From positions 1 through 21,443 of the forward strand of contig JAEYTI010000135.1 in NCBI GenBank assembly GCA_023434145.1: a stretch of DNA of 21,443 nucleotides, in the 5' to 3' direction. Each line of letters opens with the position of its first letter. Within the stretch, counting starts at the first letter, position 1. The DNA is from Chloroflexota bacterium (GTDB lineage Bacteria; Chloroflexota; Anaerolineae; Anaerolineales; Anaerolineaceae). Of this stretch, positions 14,830 to 21,324 are shown piece after piece. The notes beneath the pieces are model-generated. The model was not told the DNA's origin. It made no database searches and was given only the letters and a program-made list of their open reading frames with translations. A program made the translations under genes and the position numbers.

Positions 14830-16017
14830 CTAGTTAAGCGGGATGGGCGTGGGGACCGGATCGGGGAACACCGGCACAAATTCGGGGAACGCATCGATGC
14901 GCTTGTTGGTGCCGTAGGGCAGCTTGGCCGGGTTGGGGATGCGGTATTGATCCATGAGGAACTGGAGCGTGACCGCTTCGGTTTCCAGGCGCGAGCTGTC
15001 GCCGGCCGAGCGCATCACCATGTTGATGCTGGCGCCGGAGAGCAACAGATAATTGATGGTGACGGCGTCCTGCGGAGTGACGACCAGCGTCACAACATGC
15101 GGGCTGCCGGCCTCAACCGGGGCTGCGGCTTCTTCTTCCATCATAGGATCTGGCGTTGCCTCGGCAGCCTGGGCTAGCTCTTCGGTTCCCTGTCCGAAGA
15201 ACCCCATCTGAAGGATGACAACATCCTGCAGTAAGGTCTGGCTGATCAGGCGCGGGCGAGATTCTTCGGATTGGATGACCCACACAGGGGTATTCGCCGA
15301 AGGTTCGATCTCGATGCGGCCCATGTACGAATAAGCGCCTTCGATAGGGCCGGGATCGAACTTATCACCACTGGAAATATAGGCCGAAATGTTCGTCACG
15401 TTTTCATCGACCGGGCCAGGGGCGACCAGCAAGCCGGTGCGGTTGGGCAGCTTTGTTTGCCAGTTGGTATCGAGGTCGACGAAGAGCAGCGAGACGATCA
15501 AGTTGACGTGGTCACCCTTCTGGAGGCCGTACGAAACCGAGGACAGCTTGCTGACGGGGATGGAGACAGCGACCATGCCCTGCGGTATTTCGAAGGAAGG
15601 GATCCCGGCGGAAGCGCCGCGACCAACGACCATGCTGCGTTCCAAGGGCGTGGCAGGTTTCAGGTCTGCAATAGCCCGTGAAGCAAACAGCTCCGTTCGG
15701 TCTTCTTCGTGGAACATATCTTCCGAGTCGTCTAAGCGATCGATCTCCTGAAGAATGACACGCTCGGCGCTGATGTATTCGCCGCGCTTGATATCCTGGC
15801 TGACAACGTAGATGCCGACCTTTTCAGGCTCGGGGGTGGGAACGGCGGCTTCGGGGTTATTCGTATCGATAACACCACCAGTGGGTGTCTGACTTCCACC
15901 ACCGCCCAAGAACGGCAGCATACCCATTTGTGCAACAGCAAAGAGCAAAACTACAAGCAGGATCAGGATCAGGGCAAAATAAATAAATGCCCGTCCGCGG
16001 CGGCGTCCTGTAGCCAT
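14830..16017 (-). CDS. cpaB: Flp pilus assembly protein CpaB/RcpC-like, SAF domain
   Basis: CpaB/RcpC is a periplasmic or envelope component of the Tad apparatus, thought to act with the outer-membrane pore in two-membrane cells. This 395-aa form has a single N-terminal membrane anchor (about 10-30, preceded by RRRGR), a Thr/Pro-rich linker, and a SAF domain (about 66-125, VVSQDIKRGEYISAERVI). A beta-rich C-terminal RcpC-type region (VAVSIPVSKLSS, KGDHVNLIVSLL) follows. The tail is Pro-rich. The ATG at 16017 has a perfect AGGAGG 6 nt upstream; an upstream frame extension to 16095 is rejected. It has its own TATAAT promoter and is separated from the pilin gene by two hairpins. Confidence 0.85.
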   Translation of the reverse strand: MATGRRRGRAFIYFALILILLVVLLFAVAQMGMLPFLGGGGSQTPTGGVIDTNNPEAAVPTPEPEKVGIYVVSQDIKRGEYISAERVILQEIDRLDDSEDMFHEEDRTELFASRAIADLKPATPLERSMVVGRGASAGIPSFEIPQGMVAVSIPVSKLSSVSYGLQKGDHVNLIVSLLFVDLDTNWQTKLPNRTGLLVAPGPVDENVTNISAYISSGDKFDPGPIEGAYSYMGRIEIEPSANTPVWVIQSEESRPRLISQTLLQDVVILQMGFFGQGTEELAQAAEATPDPMMEEEAAAPVEAGSPHVVTLVVTPQDAVTINYLLLSGASINMVMRSAGDSSRLETEAVTLQFLMDQYRIPNPAKLPYGTNKRIDAFPEFVPVFPDPVPTPIPLN

Positions 16018-16059
16018 ATATGCCTCCTGAAAGAGAAAAGATGAAAATCCAGTGATTGA

Positions 16060-16065
16060 ATTATA
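16060..16065 (-). promoter_or_regulatory. -10 box of the cpaB promoter
   Basis: A perfect TATAAT on the minus strand lies 43 nt upstream of the cpaB ATG, giving a short leader. No good -35 sits at 17 nt; TTGCAA is found at about 20 nt. Position after the pilin terminators supports an independent start. Confidence 0.55.
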
Positions 16066-16187
16066 CGCCAAAGCTTGCAGTACAGTTGCAAACAAATACG
16101 AACAAATTTGTAAAGTAATCGTAAAAATGCTCTAAAAAATACACAATTTCATCCAATATTCTAACACTTTGGTTAGAAAATAGATAA

Positions 16188-16213
16188 GCCGTCCAAACTG
16201 CAGATTGGACGGC
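16188..16213 (-). terminator. hairpin terminator downstream of pilin
   Basis: GCCGTCCAA (16188-16196) pairs with TTGGACGGC (16205-16213). On the minus strand it is followed by a T-rich run (TTATCTATTTTC). It is the second hairpin after the pilin gene and would block read-through toward cpaB. Confidence 0.75.
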
Positions 16214-16260
16214 CTCATGATTTTGATATAGATCTGCGAATGCGATGTCGATCTTAGAAC

Positions 16261-16338
16261 CTATCCGAAAATTGTTTTGTGTTTGTTGTTTGGTGGCGTA
16301 GCCACCCAAACAACAAACACAAGCAATATTTTTGGATA
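16261..16338. repeat. very long imperfect hairpin directly after the pilin gene
   Basis: Arms 16261-16297 and about 16301-16338 are near-perfect inverted copies of about 37 nt around a 3-nt centre (TGGC-GTA-GCCA). Only a few mismatches or one-base gaps occur, mostly in the outer third. The core GTGTTTGTTGTTTGG pairs without error. It starts 5 nt after the pilin stop. No coding frame with a product is seen. It likely stabilises the pilin message and limits read-through. Confidence 0.9.
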
Positions 16339-16343
16339 GATAC

Positions 16344-16490
16344 TTAGATCGATTTCATGATGTTCGAGAAGATATTGCCAATGGCGGGTCCGAGCAGAGC
16401 CAAAATAACGATTACGACGACGGCCACCAAAACGAGGATGAGCGCGTACTCGACCAAACCTTGACCTTTTTCTTTCGGAGCGAATAACAT
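16344..16490 (-). CDS. flp: Flp/Fap-type pilin subunit, 48 aa
   Basis: This is a minimal type IVb pilin, the structural subunit of the Tad pilus. It reads MLFAPKEKG, then QGLVEYALILVLVAVVVIV and a short polar tail ending IFSNIMKSI. If prepilin peptidase cuts after G9, the mature chain has glutamate at position 5 and tyrosine at 6, as in Flp pilins (the conserved EY). The rest is one hydrophobic helix of about 20 residues. The ATG at 16490 is preceded by a strong AGGGAGGTG about 7 nt upstream. It has a strong promoter, a palindrome in its leader, and the longest hairpin in the window after its stop. No prepilin peptidase is encoded nearby. A gene this short is easily missed by automated annotation. 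Confidence 0.93.
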   Translation of the reverse strand: MLFAPKEKGQGLVEYALILVLVAVVVIVILALLGPAIGNIFSNIMKSI

Positions 16491-16522
16491 GTTTTCACCT
16501 CCCTTCATCGCTGAGATCTGTG

Positions 16523-16537
16523 AGGTTCTAAGAACCT
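16523..16537. promoter_or_regulatory. 15-bp palindrome at the pilin transcription start, possible operator
   Basis: AGGTTCT-A-AGAACCT is a perfect 7-bp dyad around one base. It spans the predicted start (about 16537) to +15 of the pilin message. The partial word AGGTTCTAAGA recurs on the minus strand near 16252-16262. A repressor site or a leader stem are both possible. Confidence 0.5.
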
Positions 16538-16543
16538 GAACTC

Positions 16544-16571
16544 ATTATAGCGCGGGGTCCTAATTTTTCAA
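16544..16571 (-). promoter_or_regulatory. strong sigma70-type promoter of the pilin gene
   Basis: On the minus strand, TTGAAA (16566-16571, 5/6) and a perfect TATAAT (16544-16549) are 16 nt apart. The predicted leader is about 47 nt and ends in a strong ribosome site. Confidence 0.85.
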
Positions 16572-16693
16572 TTACTGCTAGCTTGCAAGAGCCTTACAGC
16601 AAAATAACTTGCGTATTGCCGCGCCACAACCCCCATGGTTCCAGATCCTCTCCCATAATTCGCTTGTACCATCTTGCCTGGAAAGCTGTATTC

Positions 16694-16721
16694 ATTATAC
16701 TGAGTGTCGGAAAAATATCAA
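16694..16721 (-). promoter_or_regulatory. second minus-strand promoter-like site upstream of pilin
   Basis: TTGATA (16716-16721, 5/6) and a perfect TATAAT (16694-16699) are 16 nt apart. It would give a pilin leader of about 197 nt, or drive a small RNA ending before the main pilin promoter. No gene with a ribosome site lies directly downstream. Confidence 0.5.
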
Positions 16722-16812
16722 TGAATATGATCTAAATCATTCACAGTTTTTTGCCCAGATTCGGGCTATCTTTGCACTACTTTTGCAACTATTTCTCTAG
16801 ATCCTCCGTATA

Positions 16813-16841
16813 TTGTTTGAAGGTCTATTTCGGGCTATAAT
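16813..16841 (+). promoter_or_regulatory. promoter of the helical protein / SPFH operon
   Basis: TTGTTT (16813-16818, 3/6) and a perfect TATAAT (16836-16841) are 17 nt apart on the plus strand. The predicted leader is about 50 nt, ending in AAGGAG (16887-16892). Confidence 0.65.
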
Positions 16842-16897
16842 AACCGAGGACAGCATCTGAATCATCGACCATCATTGGGTGGATATAAGGAGATAAA

Positions 16898-17428
16898 ATG
16901 AGCGATATTCTGGGCCGAATCCGTGAGGATCAGGACGTTTTTGGCAAGTTGCTCGCAAAACTTCCCGGGTTCAACGGCTATTTTGATCGGGAACAGCGCC
17001 GTGCAGCCGATAAGCTGTTGCGTGAAGGCGTTGCCCAACGCTACGAAGAACAGTGGCGGCGCATTTCTAGCCTGCAGCGCGAGCTGATTAGCCAGGGCGG
17101 GCTGGCGTATATCGACGATTTGGAAGGCGCTGCGATCAAGTTGCGCCAGTTTGTTGACCGGGTGCGCACTGCTTCTTATGGCTACGCCGGGTTCTTTGAT
17201 GCGGTCAAGATCCGCTCGGAGGAGTTGGAACAGCTCTACCAGTACGACCTCTGGCTGCTCAGCCTGGTCGATGCGATCGCCCGCGCTGTAGATAACGTGG
17301 AATCCTCAATGGGCACCGATGGTCTGCCCGCGGCAATCCGCCACCTCACCACACTGTCGCAGGAAAGCGTCGAAGCATACAATAAGCGCGCCGAAGCGAT
17401 TACCGGCACCAATCAACAGCAGCAGTAA
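16898..17428 (+). CDS. helical hypothetical protein, partner of the SPFH protein, 176 aa
   Basis: I do not recognise a named family. The protein appears almost wholly alpha-helical, with long heptad-like stretches: residues 31-70 (EQRRAADKLLREGVAQRY..WRRISSLQRELI), 75-95, and 108-140 (SEELEQLYQYDLWLLSLVDAIARAV). Residues 20-33 carry LPGFNGYFDREQRR. The last residues are polar (TGTNQQQQ). No membrane segment or cysteine is present. It begins the operon and precedes the SPFH gene by only 17 nt, so a shared complex is likely, but this is inferred from position. The ATG has AAGGAG 5 nt upstream. Such small helical proteins next to YdjI-type SPFH genes may act as adaptors or chaperones. Confidence 0.8.
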   Translation: MSDILGRIREDQDVFGKLLAKLPGFNGYFDREQRRAADKLLREGVAQRYEEQWRRISSLQRELISQGGLAYIDDLEGAAIKLRQFVDRVRTASYGYAGFFDAVKIRSEELEQLYQYDLWLLSLVDAIARAVDNVESSMGTDGLPAAIRHLTTLSQESVEAYNKRAEAITGTNQQQQ

Positions 17429-17445
17429 CGAAAGGGAGCAGTCCG

Positions 17446-18507
17446 ATGGCTAGAGTATTTGACGTAGTCGAATATCCAAGCGAGATGCTGGATGAGATCG
17501 TCCACCGTTTCCCTGAGTCGGGGCCGGCGGATTTACGAATTGGCTCGCAGGTGATCGTGCGGGAATCGCAGCGCGCGGTCTTCTTCCGCGATGGACGTGC
17601 CCTCGACGTGTTCGGCCCCGGCCGCCACACCATCACCACGGCCAACATTCCGGTGCTGATCGACTTTGTGGGTAAGCTGTTCAACGACCGTACGCCCTTC
17701 ACCGCTGAGGTCTTCTTTGTTTCGATGCGCGAGTTCGCCGACCGCAAGTGGGGCACCCCGCAGCCCATCATCGTCCGCAACCCGGGCATGGGCCTGGGCG
17801 TGGCGCTGCTGCAGGGTTTCGGCTCTTACAGCTTCCAGGTCGCCGACCCGCAGCAGTTTGTAACGCAGATTGTTGGCGCGCAGGGCATCTTCCGCACCTC
17901 CGATATTGAAAACCGCCTGCGCACCATGCTGCTTTCAAAGCTGCAGGATCTGCTGGGTGAGACCACTGCCCGCGCCAGCGTCGTTGAGCTGATTGGCCTA
18001 ACTGAAGAGCTGGGCGCTGGCGTACGCGCCAAGACCCAGGATGACTTCGCAGCCCTCGGCCTGGTGCTCAAGTCGTTCTACATCGCCAACCTCAAGCCTT
18101 ATGAGAAATCGGCGGAAGAGCTGCGCGCAATGGGTATGCTCGATATGCAGACCTATACCCAGCTCCAGGCGGCAGATGCGATGCGCGATGCTGCCCAGAA
18201 CCCCAGCGGCGGCGCCGGCCTTACGGCTGGCATCGGCGCGGGCATGGGGATCGGCAACGTGCTGGCCAACTCACTGCAGAATGTGGGCCAGTCCGGGCAG
18301 TCGAGCCAGGGTGGGTCACCTGGCGGCAGCCCTGCTCCGTCCGGCGGCATGCCCGATGTCATGACCCCCGCGGAAGCGGCCAACGTCTTGCGCGTTTCTG
18401 AAGAAGACGTCGTGGCGGCGATCCAGGCGGGTGATTTGAAGGCGCGCAAGATTGGCGCAGCCTACCGAATCAGCCGCGAGGCGCTCGAGGCCTTCCTGAA
18501 GAGCTAA
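17446..18507 (+). CDS. SPFH-domain protein (YdjI / virion-core-like) with C-terminal excisionase-type HTH
   Basis: SPFH proteins assemble into membrane-associated rings or scaffolds. Residues 1-240 are the YdjI-like core: RIGSQVIVRESQRAVFFRDGRALDVFGPGRHTITTANIP (about 31-69) and KWGTPQPI (101-108). A helical segment ending LKPYEKSAEELRAMGM completes it. A Gly/Ser-rich linker (about 251-303) follows. Residues 305-353 (TPAEAANVLRVSEEDVVAAI, then KARKIGAAYRISREALEAFL) match the excisionase/AlpA-type winged helix-turn-helix used for DNA binding. No N-terminal transmembrane helix or zinc ribbon is visible. The ATG has AAGGGAG about 8 nt upstream. An SPFH core joined to a DNA-binding-type domain is unusual. 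A protein-protein role for the HTH is an alternative. Confidence 0.88.
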   Translation: MARVFDVVEYPSEMLDEIVHRFPESGPADLRIGSQVIVRESQRAVFFRDGRALDVFGPGRHTITTANIPVLIDFVGKLFNDRTPFTAEVFFVSMREFADRKWGTPQPIIVRNPGMGLGVALLQGFGSYSFQVADPQQFVTQIVGAQGIFRTSDIENRLRTMLLSKLQDLLGETTARASVVELIGLTEELGAGVRAKTQDDFAALGLVLKSFYIANLKPYEKSAEELRAMGMLDMQTYTQLQAADAMRDAAQNPSGGAGLTAGIGAGMGIGNVLANSLQNVGQSGQSSQGGSPGGSPAPSGGMPDVMTPAEAANVLRVSEEDVVAAIQAGDLKARKIGAAYRISREALEAFLKS

Positions 18508-18550
18508 AGCATCGCGTAACGATTCTAACGAAGAATCAAAGTAGAAAGTC

Positions 18551-18587
18551 AAGGCGGAACCGGCTGTCGAAAGCGGTTCCGCCTTTT
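18551..18587 (+). terminator. rho-independent terminator of the SPFH operon
   Basis: AAGGCGGAACCG (18551-18562) pairs exactly with CGGTTCCGCCTT (18574-18585) around an 11-nt loop, followed by TTTTGATTT. It lies 44 nt after the SPFH stop. Confidence 0.92.
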
Positions 18588-18760
18588 GATTTCGCGGACC
18601 CTTTCGGAGAGGTTAGGGCGTTCTGTGTGGAATTTGTTGCGCAATTCCGCACGGAAACCCGCTGAGAATGAGCAGCAAAAATCTCGCCAGGCACGCACCG
18701 GTGTATGATAAAGGTGGTCGGAAACAAAAAGCAGTGATTTTTCGTTCCAGGAGGTGATTG

Positions 18761-19063
18761 ATGATAACGTTCCTTGCTTTGCGGGAATCGCAAACCCCAG
18801 ATGCATTCCCAGAGGGGCCCCTGCAGGCACTGTGGTACGACCTGCACGGCGACTGGGACACTGCGCACCGTATTGTGCAGGTTCTGGAAGATCACGATGC
18901 AATGTGGGTGCATGCATACCTGCACCGGAAAGAGCCGGATATTAACAACGCAAAATATTGGTACCGGCGCTGTGCGGAGCCTTACCCGGGCGAGATAAGC
19001 AGCGAAGCCGAGGCGGATATGATTGTCAAGGCGATTGCCGGGCGCGGAAACCCGGCTGCATAA
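18761..19063 (+). CDS. conserved small hypothetical protein, 100 aa
   Basis: This resembles a widespread but uncharacterised small protein family, recalled from sequence feel and not from a search. The core is LQALWYDLHGDWDTAHRIVQ, then AMWVHAYLHRKEPDINNAKYWYRR (about residues 22-71). It is helical and rich in aromatic and histidine residues, vaguely like one TPR-type helical unit pair. The histidines may be structural. No signal peptide or membrane segment is present. AGGAGG (18749-18754) lies 6 nt before the ATG; a TTG three bases earlier is possible but less likely. The gene stands alone between a terminator and a strong hairpin. Function is unknown. Confidence 0.85.
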   Translation: MITFLALRESQTPDAFPEGPLQALWYDLHGDWDTAHRIVQVLEDHDAMWVHAYLHRKEPDINNAKYWYRRCAEPYPGEISSEAEADMIVKAIAGRGNPAA

Positions 19064-19097
19064 TCCCCACCAGGCGAGTGCAGTTCTGTTTGGGAAA

Positions 19098-19137
19098 GTT
19101 TTGGGGTGGCTGCATGCGAAGGCAGCCACCCCAAAAC
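19098..19137. terminator. 16-bp perfect hairpin, terminator of the 100-aa gene
   Basis: GTTTTGGGGTGGCTGC (19098-19113) pairs exactly with GCAGCCACCCCAAAAC (19122-19137) around an 8-nt loop. It lies 34 nt after the stop. A-rich sequence follows on the plus strand (GAAAATACACC), so termination on plus is imperfect; the palindrome also works in reverse. Confidence 0.7.
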
Positions 19138-19291
19138 GAAAATACACCTCCGCCAAACGGGTGACCGCACAATCATCAGGCGGGTTAGAAACTTTTATGC
19201 TAATATTTAGATATGAACCGATTCGCTAGATGTTTCTTGCCCACGAAGGAACTGGCAGCGGACCGGCATAATCTATGGAACGGGGAAACTT

Positions 19292-20428
19292 ATGAAGCTA
19301 CACGAGTACCAGTCCAAGCAAATATTCTCCAAATATCGCGTCCCCATCCCGCGCGGTCGCGTGGCGGGGACGGCAGATGAAGCCCGGCAGATCGCGGAAG
19401 AACTGGGTGGGCGCGTAGTCATCAAATCGCAAGTGCTGGTTGGCGGTCGCGGTAAGGCTGGCGGCGTCCGGCTGGCGAAGACACCGAAAGAGGCCGGTGA
19501 GGCGGCTGCGGCCATCCTCGGCATGGAAATCAAAGGCCTGCCGGTGCGCAAGGTTCTGGTGGATGAAGCCGTTGGAATCATGAAAGAGATCTATCTGGCC
19601 ATCACCAACGACCGGGCTTCTCGCCGACCGGTGATGATGGCTTCCGCTGCGGGTGGGGTGGATATTGAGGAAGTGGCCGCCCAAACCCCTGAGAAAATTA
19701 TCAAGTTATATATAGACCCACTGATGGGGCTGCGTGATTACCAGGCGCGCGACATTGCCGTGAGCATTGACCTGCCGCGCGAGCACTGGCGTGCTTTTGG
19801 TGAAATTGCGAGCGGGCTGTGGAAGTCGTACCACGAAACGGATGCCACACTGGCGGAGATTAATCCCCTGGTGATCACTGCCGACAACCGTTTGCTGGCG
19901 CTGGATGGCAAAATGATCATCGATGACAATGCCCTTTTCCGCCACGGCGACTTGAACGAAATGCGCGATTTGGCCGCGGAAGATCCGGCGGAGGTAGAGG
20001 CGCGCAAGTATGGCCTCTCCTACATTAACTTGGATGGTAGCGTTGGCTGCATGGTGAACGGCGCGGGGCTGGCAATGGCGACGATGGATATCATCAAGCT
20101 GTGCGGCGGCGAACCGGCGAACTTTCTGGATATTGGCGGCGGCGCGAGCGCGGAGAAAGTTGCCGCGGCGTTGCGCATCATCCTCTCCGATCCAAAGGTA
20201 AAGGCCGTGCTGTTTAACATCTTTGGCGGCATTACCCGCGGCGATGAAGTTGCTAAGGGCGTGCTGGCTGCCTTGCAAGAGGTGAATACCAACGTGCCCA
20301 TGGTGGCGCGCCTGGTAGGCACCAATGCCGATGAAGGCCTGCGACTGCTGGCCGAAGCAAAAATGGTGACGGCCGAAAGCCTGGTAGACGCGGCCCAGAA
20401 GGCTGTGCAGATTGCGAAGGGGGCTTGA
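19292..20428 (+). CDS. sucC: succinate-CoA ligase (ADP-forming) beta subunit
   Basis: The beta subunit binds the nucleotide and metal in the reversible reaction succinyl-CoA + ADP/GDP + Pi to succinate + CoA + ATP/GTP of the TCA cycle. The 378 aa is near normal (about 380-390). The ATP-grasp N-terminus HEYQSKQIFSKYRVP and the motif GGRGKAGG (51-58) are present. So are the metal-binding AEINPL (about 188-193) and LDGKMIIDDNALFRH, plus the C-terminal phosphohistidine-loop region FNIFGGITRGDEVAKG. The ATG has GGGGA about 7 nt upstream. The upstream 150 nt is AT-rich and may hold a promoter (TATGCTAATAT near 19196), but no confident -35 is found. The stop is followed after one base by sucD. Confidence 0.97.
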   Translation: MKLHEYQSKQIFSKYRVPIPRGRVAGTADEARQIAEELGGRVVIKSQVLVGGRGKAGGVRLAKTPKEAGEAAAAILGMEIKGLPVRKVLVDEAVGIMKEIYLAITNDRASRRPVMMASAAGGVDIEEVAAQTPEKIIKLYIDPLMGLRDYQARDIAVSIDLPREHWRAFGEIASGLWKSYHETDATLAEINPLVITADNRLLALDGKMIIDDNALFRHGDLNEMRDLAAEDPAEVEARKYGLSYINLDGSVGCMVNGAGLAMATMDIIKLCGGEPANFLDIGGGASAEKVAAALRIILSDPKVKAVLFNIFGGITRGDEVAKGVLAALQEVNTNVPMVARLVGTNADEGLRLLAEAKMVTAESLVDAAQKAVQIAKGA

Positions 20429-20429
20429 T

Positions 20430-21296
20430 ATGAGCATCTTCATTGATAAAAATTCTCGCCTGCTGATCCAGGGCATCACCGGGCACGAAGGCTTGTTCCA
20501 CACGCAGCAGATGGTGGCGTATGGCACCAACGTCGTTGCCGGCGTAACACCTGGCAAGGGCGGCGAATGGGTGATGGACGGCAAAATCCCTGTGTTCGAT
20601 ACAGTAAAGACCGCCGCCGAAACCACCGGTGCCAACACCAGTGTTATTTTTGTGCCGGCGCGCTTTGCCCCAGATGCCATGCTGGAGGCAGCCGATGCAG
20701 GGATCCCGCTGATCATCTGTATTACCGAGGGTATCCCGGTGCAGGATATGATGCGCGTGCGCAGCTATCTGGATCAAAAGGATGTGCGCCTGATCGGCCC
20801 CAACTGCCCAGGCGTGCTGACCCCCGGCGAAGCGAAAGCCGGCATTATTCCCAACAACATCGCTATCCCCGGCGACGTGGGTATTGTCTCGCGTTCGGGC
20901 ACGCTAACCTACGAAGTGCTCTATGCGCTGAAGATGCGCGGCATGGGCGCGAGCACCTGCGTGGGCATTGGCGGCGACCCGGTGAACGGCACCAACTTCA
21001 TCGATGTGCTGGAGATGTTTGAAGCCGACCCGCACACAGACCGCGTGGTGATGATTGGTGAGATCGGCGGAACGGACGAGGAAAAGGCCGCGGACTTCAT
21101 CGCTCGCCACATGACCAAGCCGGTGGCAGGCTTCATCGCCGGGCAGACGGCCCCCCCTGGCAAGCGCATGGGCCACGCTGGCGCGATCATCGAAGGCGGG
21201 GCTGGCACCGCTGCCGATAAGATCAAGGCGATGGAAGCCGCGGGCGTGCGCATGGCCCGCCACCCCGAAGAGATCGCTGACCTGCTGGCAACTTAG
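20430..21296 (+). CDS. sucD: succinate-CoA ligase (ADP-forming) alpha subunit
   Basis: The alpha subunit binds CoA and carries the phosphorylated histidine. The 288 aa is full length. The CoA-binding region includes GITGHEGLFHTQQM (15-28) and TPGKGG (40-45), then GPNCPG (123-128). The catalytic histidine is H249 in MGHAGAIIEGG. The ATG at 20430 follows the sucC stop after one base, with AAGGGGG at 20417-20423 as its ribosome site. The two subunits are thus translationally linked in a normal sucCD operon. A downstream probable transposase on the other strand ends close by, and no clear terminator for sucCD is visible. Confidence 0.98.
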   Translation: MSIFIDKNSRLLIQGITGHEGLFHTQQMVAYGTNVVAGVTPGKGGEWVMDGKIPVFDTVKTAAETTGANTSVIFVPARFAPDAMLEAADAGIPLIICITEGIPVQDMMRVRSYLDQKDVRLIGPNCPGVLTPGEAKAGIIPNNIAIPGDVGIVSRSGTLTYEVLYALKMRGMGASTCVGIGGDPVNGTNFIDVLEMFEADPHTDRVVMIGEIGGTDEEKAADFIARHMTKPVAGFIAGQTAPPGKRMGHAGAIIEGGAGTAADKIKAMEAAGVRMARHPEEIADLLAT

Positions 21297-21310
21297 CATT
21301 TTGTTTTAAC

Positions 21311-21324
21311 GCAACCCAAGTTGC
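21311..21324. repeat. short inverted repeat, possible insertion-sequence end or weak terminator
   Basis: GCAAC-CCAA-GTTGC lies 14 nt after the sucD stop, next to the stop of the probable transposase. It may be part of an IS terminal inverted repeat, but the other end is outside the window. Confidence 0.35.

Larger units (their letters stand above)
16491..16897. other. divergent intergenic region between pilin and the SPFH operon
   Basis: This 407-nt stretch has no supported gene. It holds two minus-strand promoters (16544-16571 and 16694-16721) and one plus-strand promoter (16813-16841), so pilin and the SPFH pair are transcribed divergently. The middle part (about 16573-16800) is AT-rich. 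The plus-strand frame at 16609-16800 has no ribosome site and a Cys/His/Leu-rich product, so I do not call it. Confidence 0.6.

Noticed and set aside
16061..16309. 82-aa minus-strand frame between pilin and cpaB
   Set aside because: It runs through both hairpins and the cpaB promoter and has no ribosome site.
16609..16800. 63-aa plus-strand frame in the divergent intergenic region
   Set aside because: No ribosome site, and its composition is unlike neighbouring proteins; AT-rich promoter DNA is a better explanation.
18536..19156. 206-aa minus-strand frame opposite the 100-aa gene
   Set aside because: It crosses two hairpins and a terminator, and the plus-strand gene has a perfect AGGAGG and a coherent protein.
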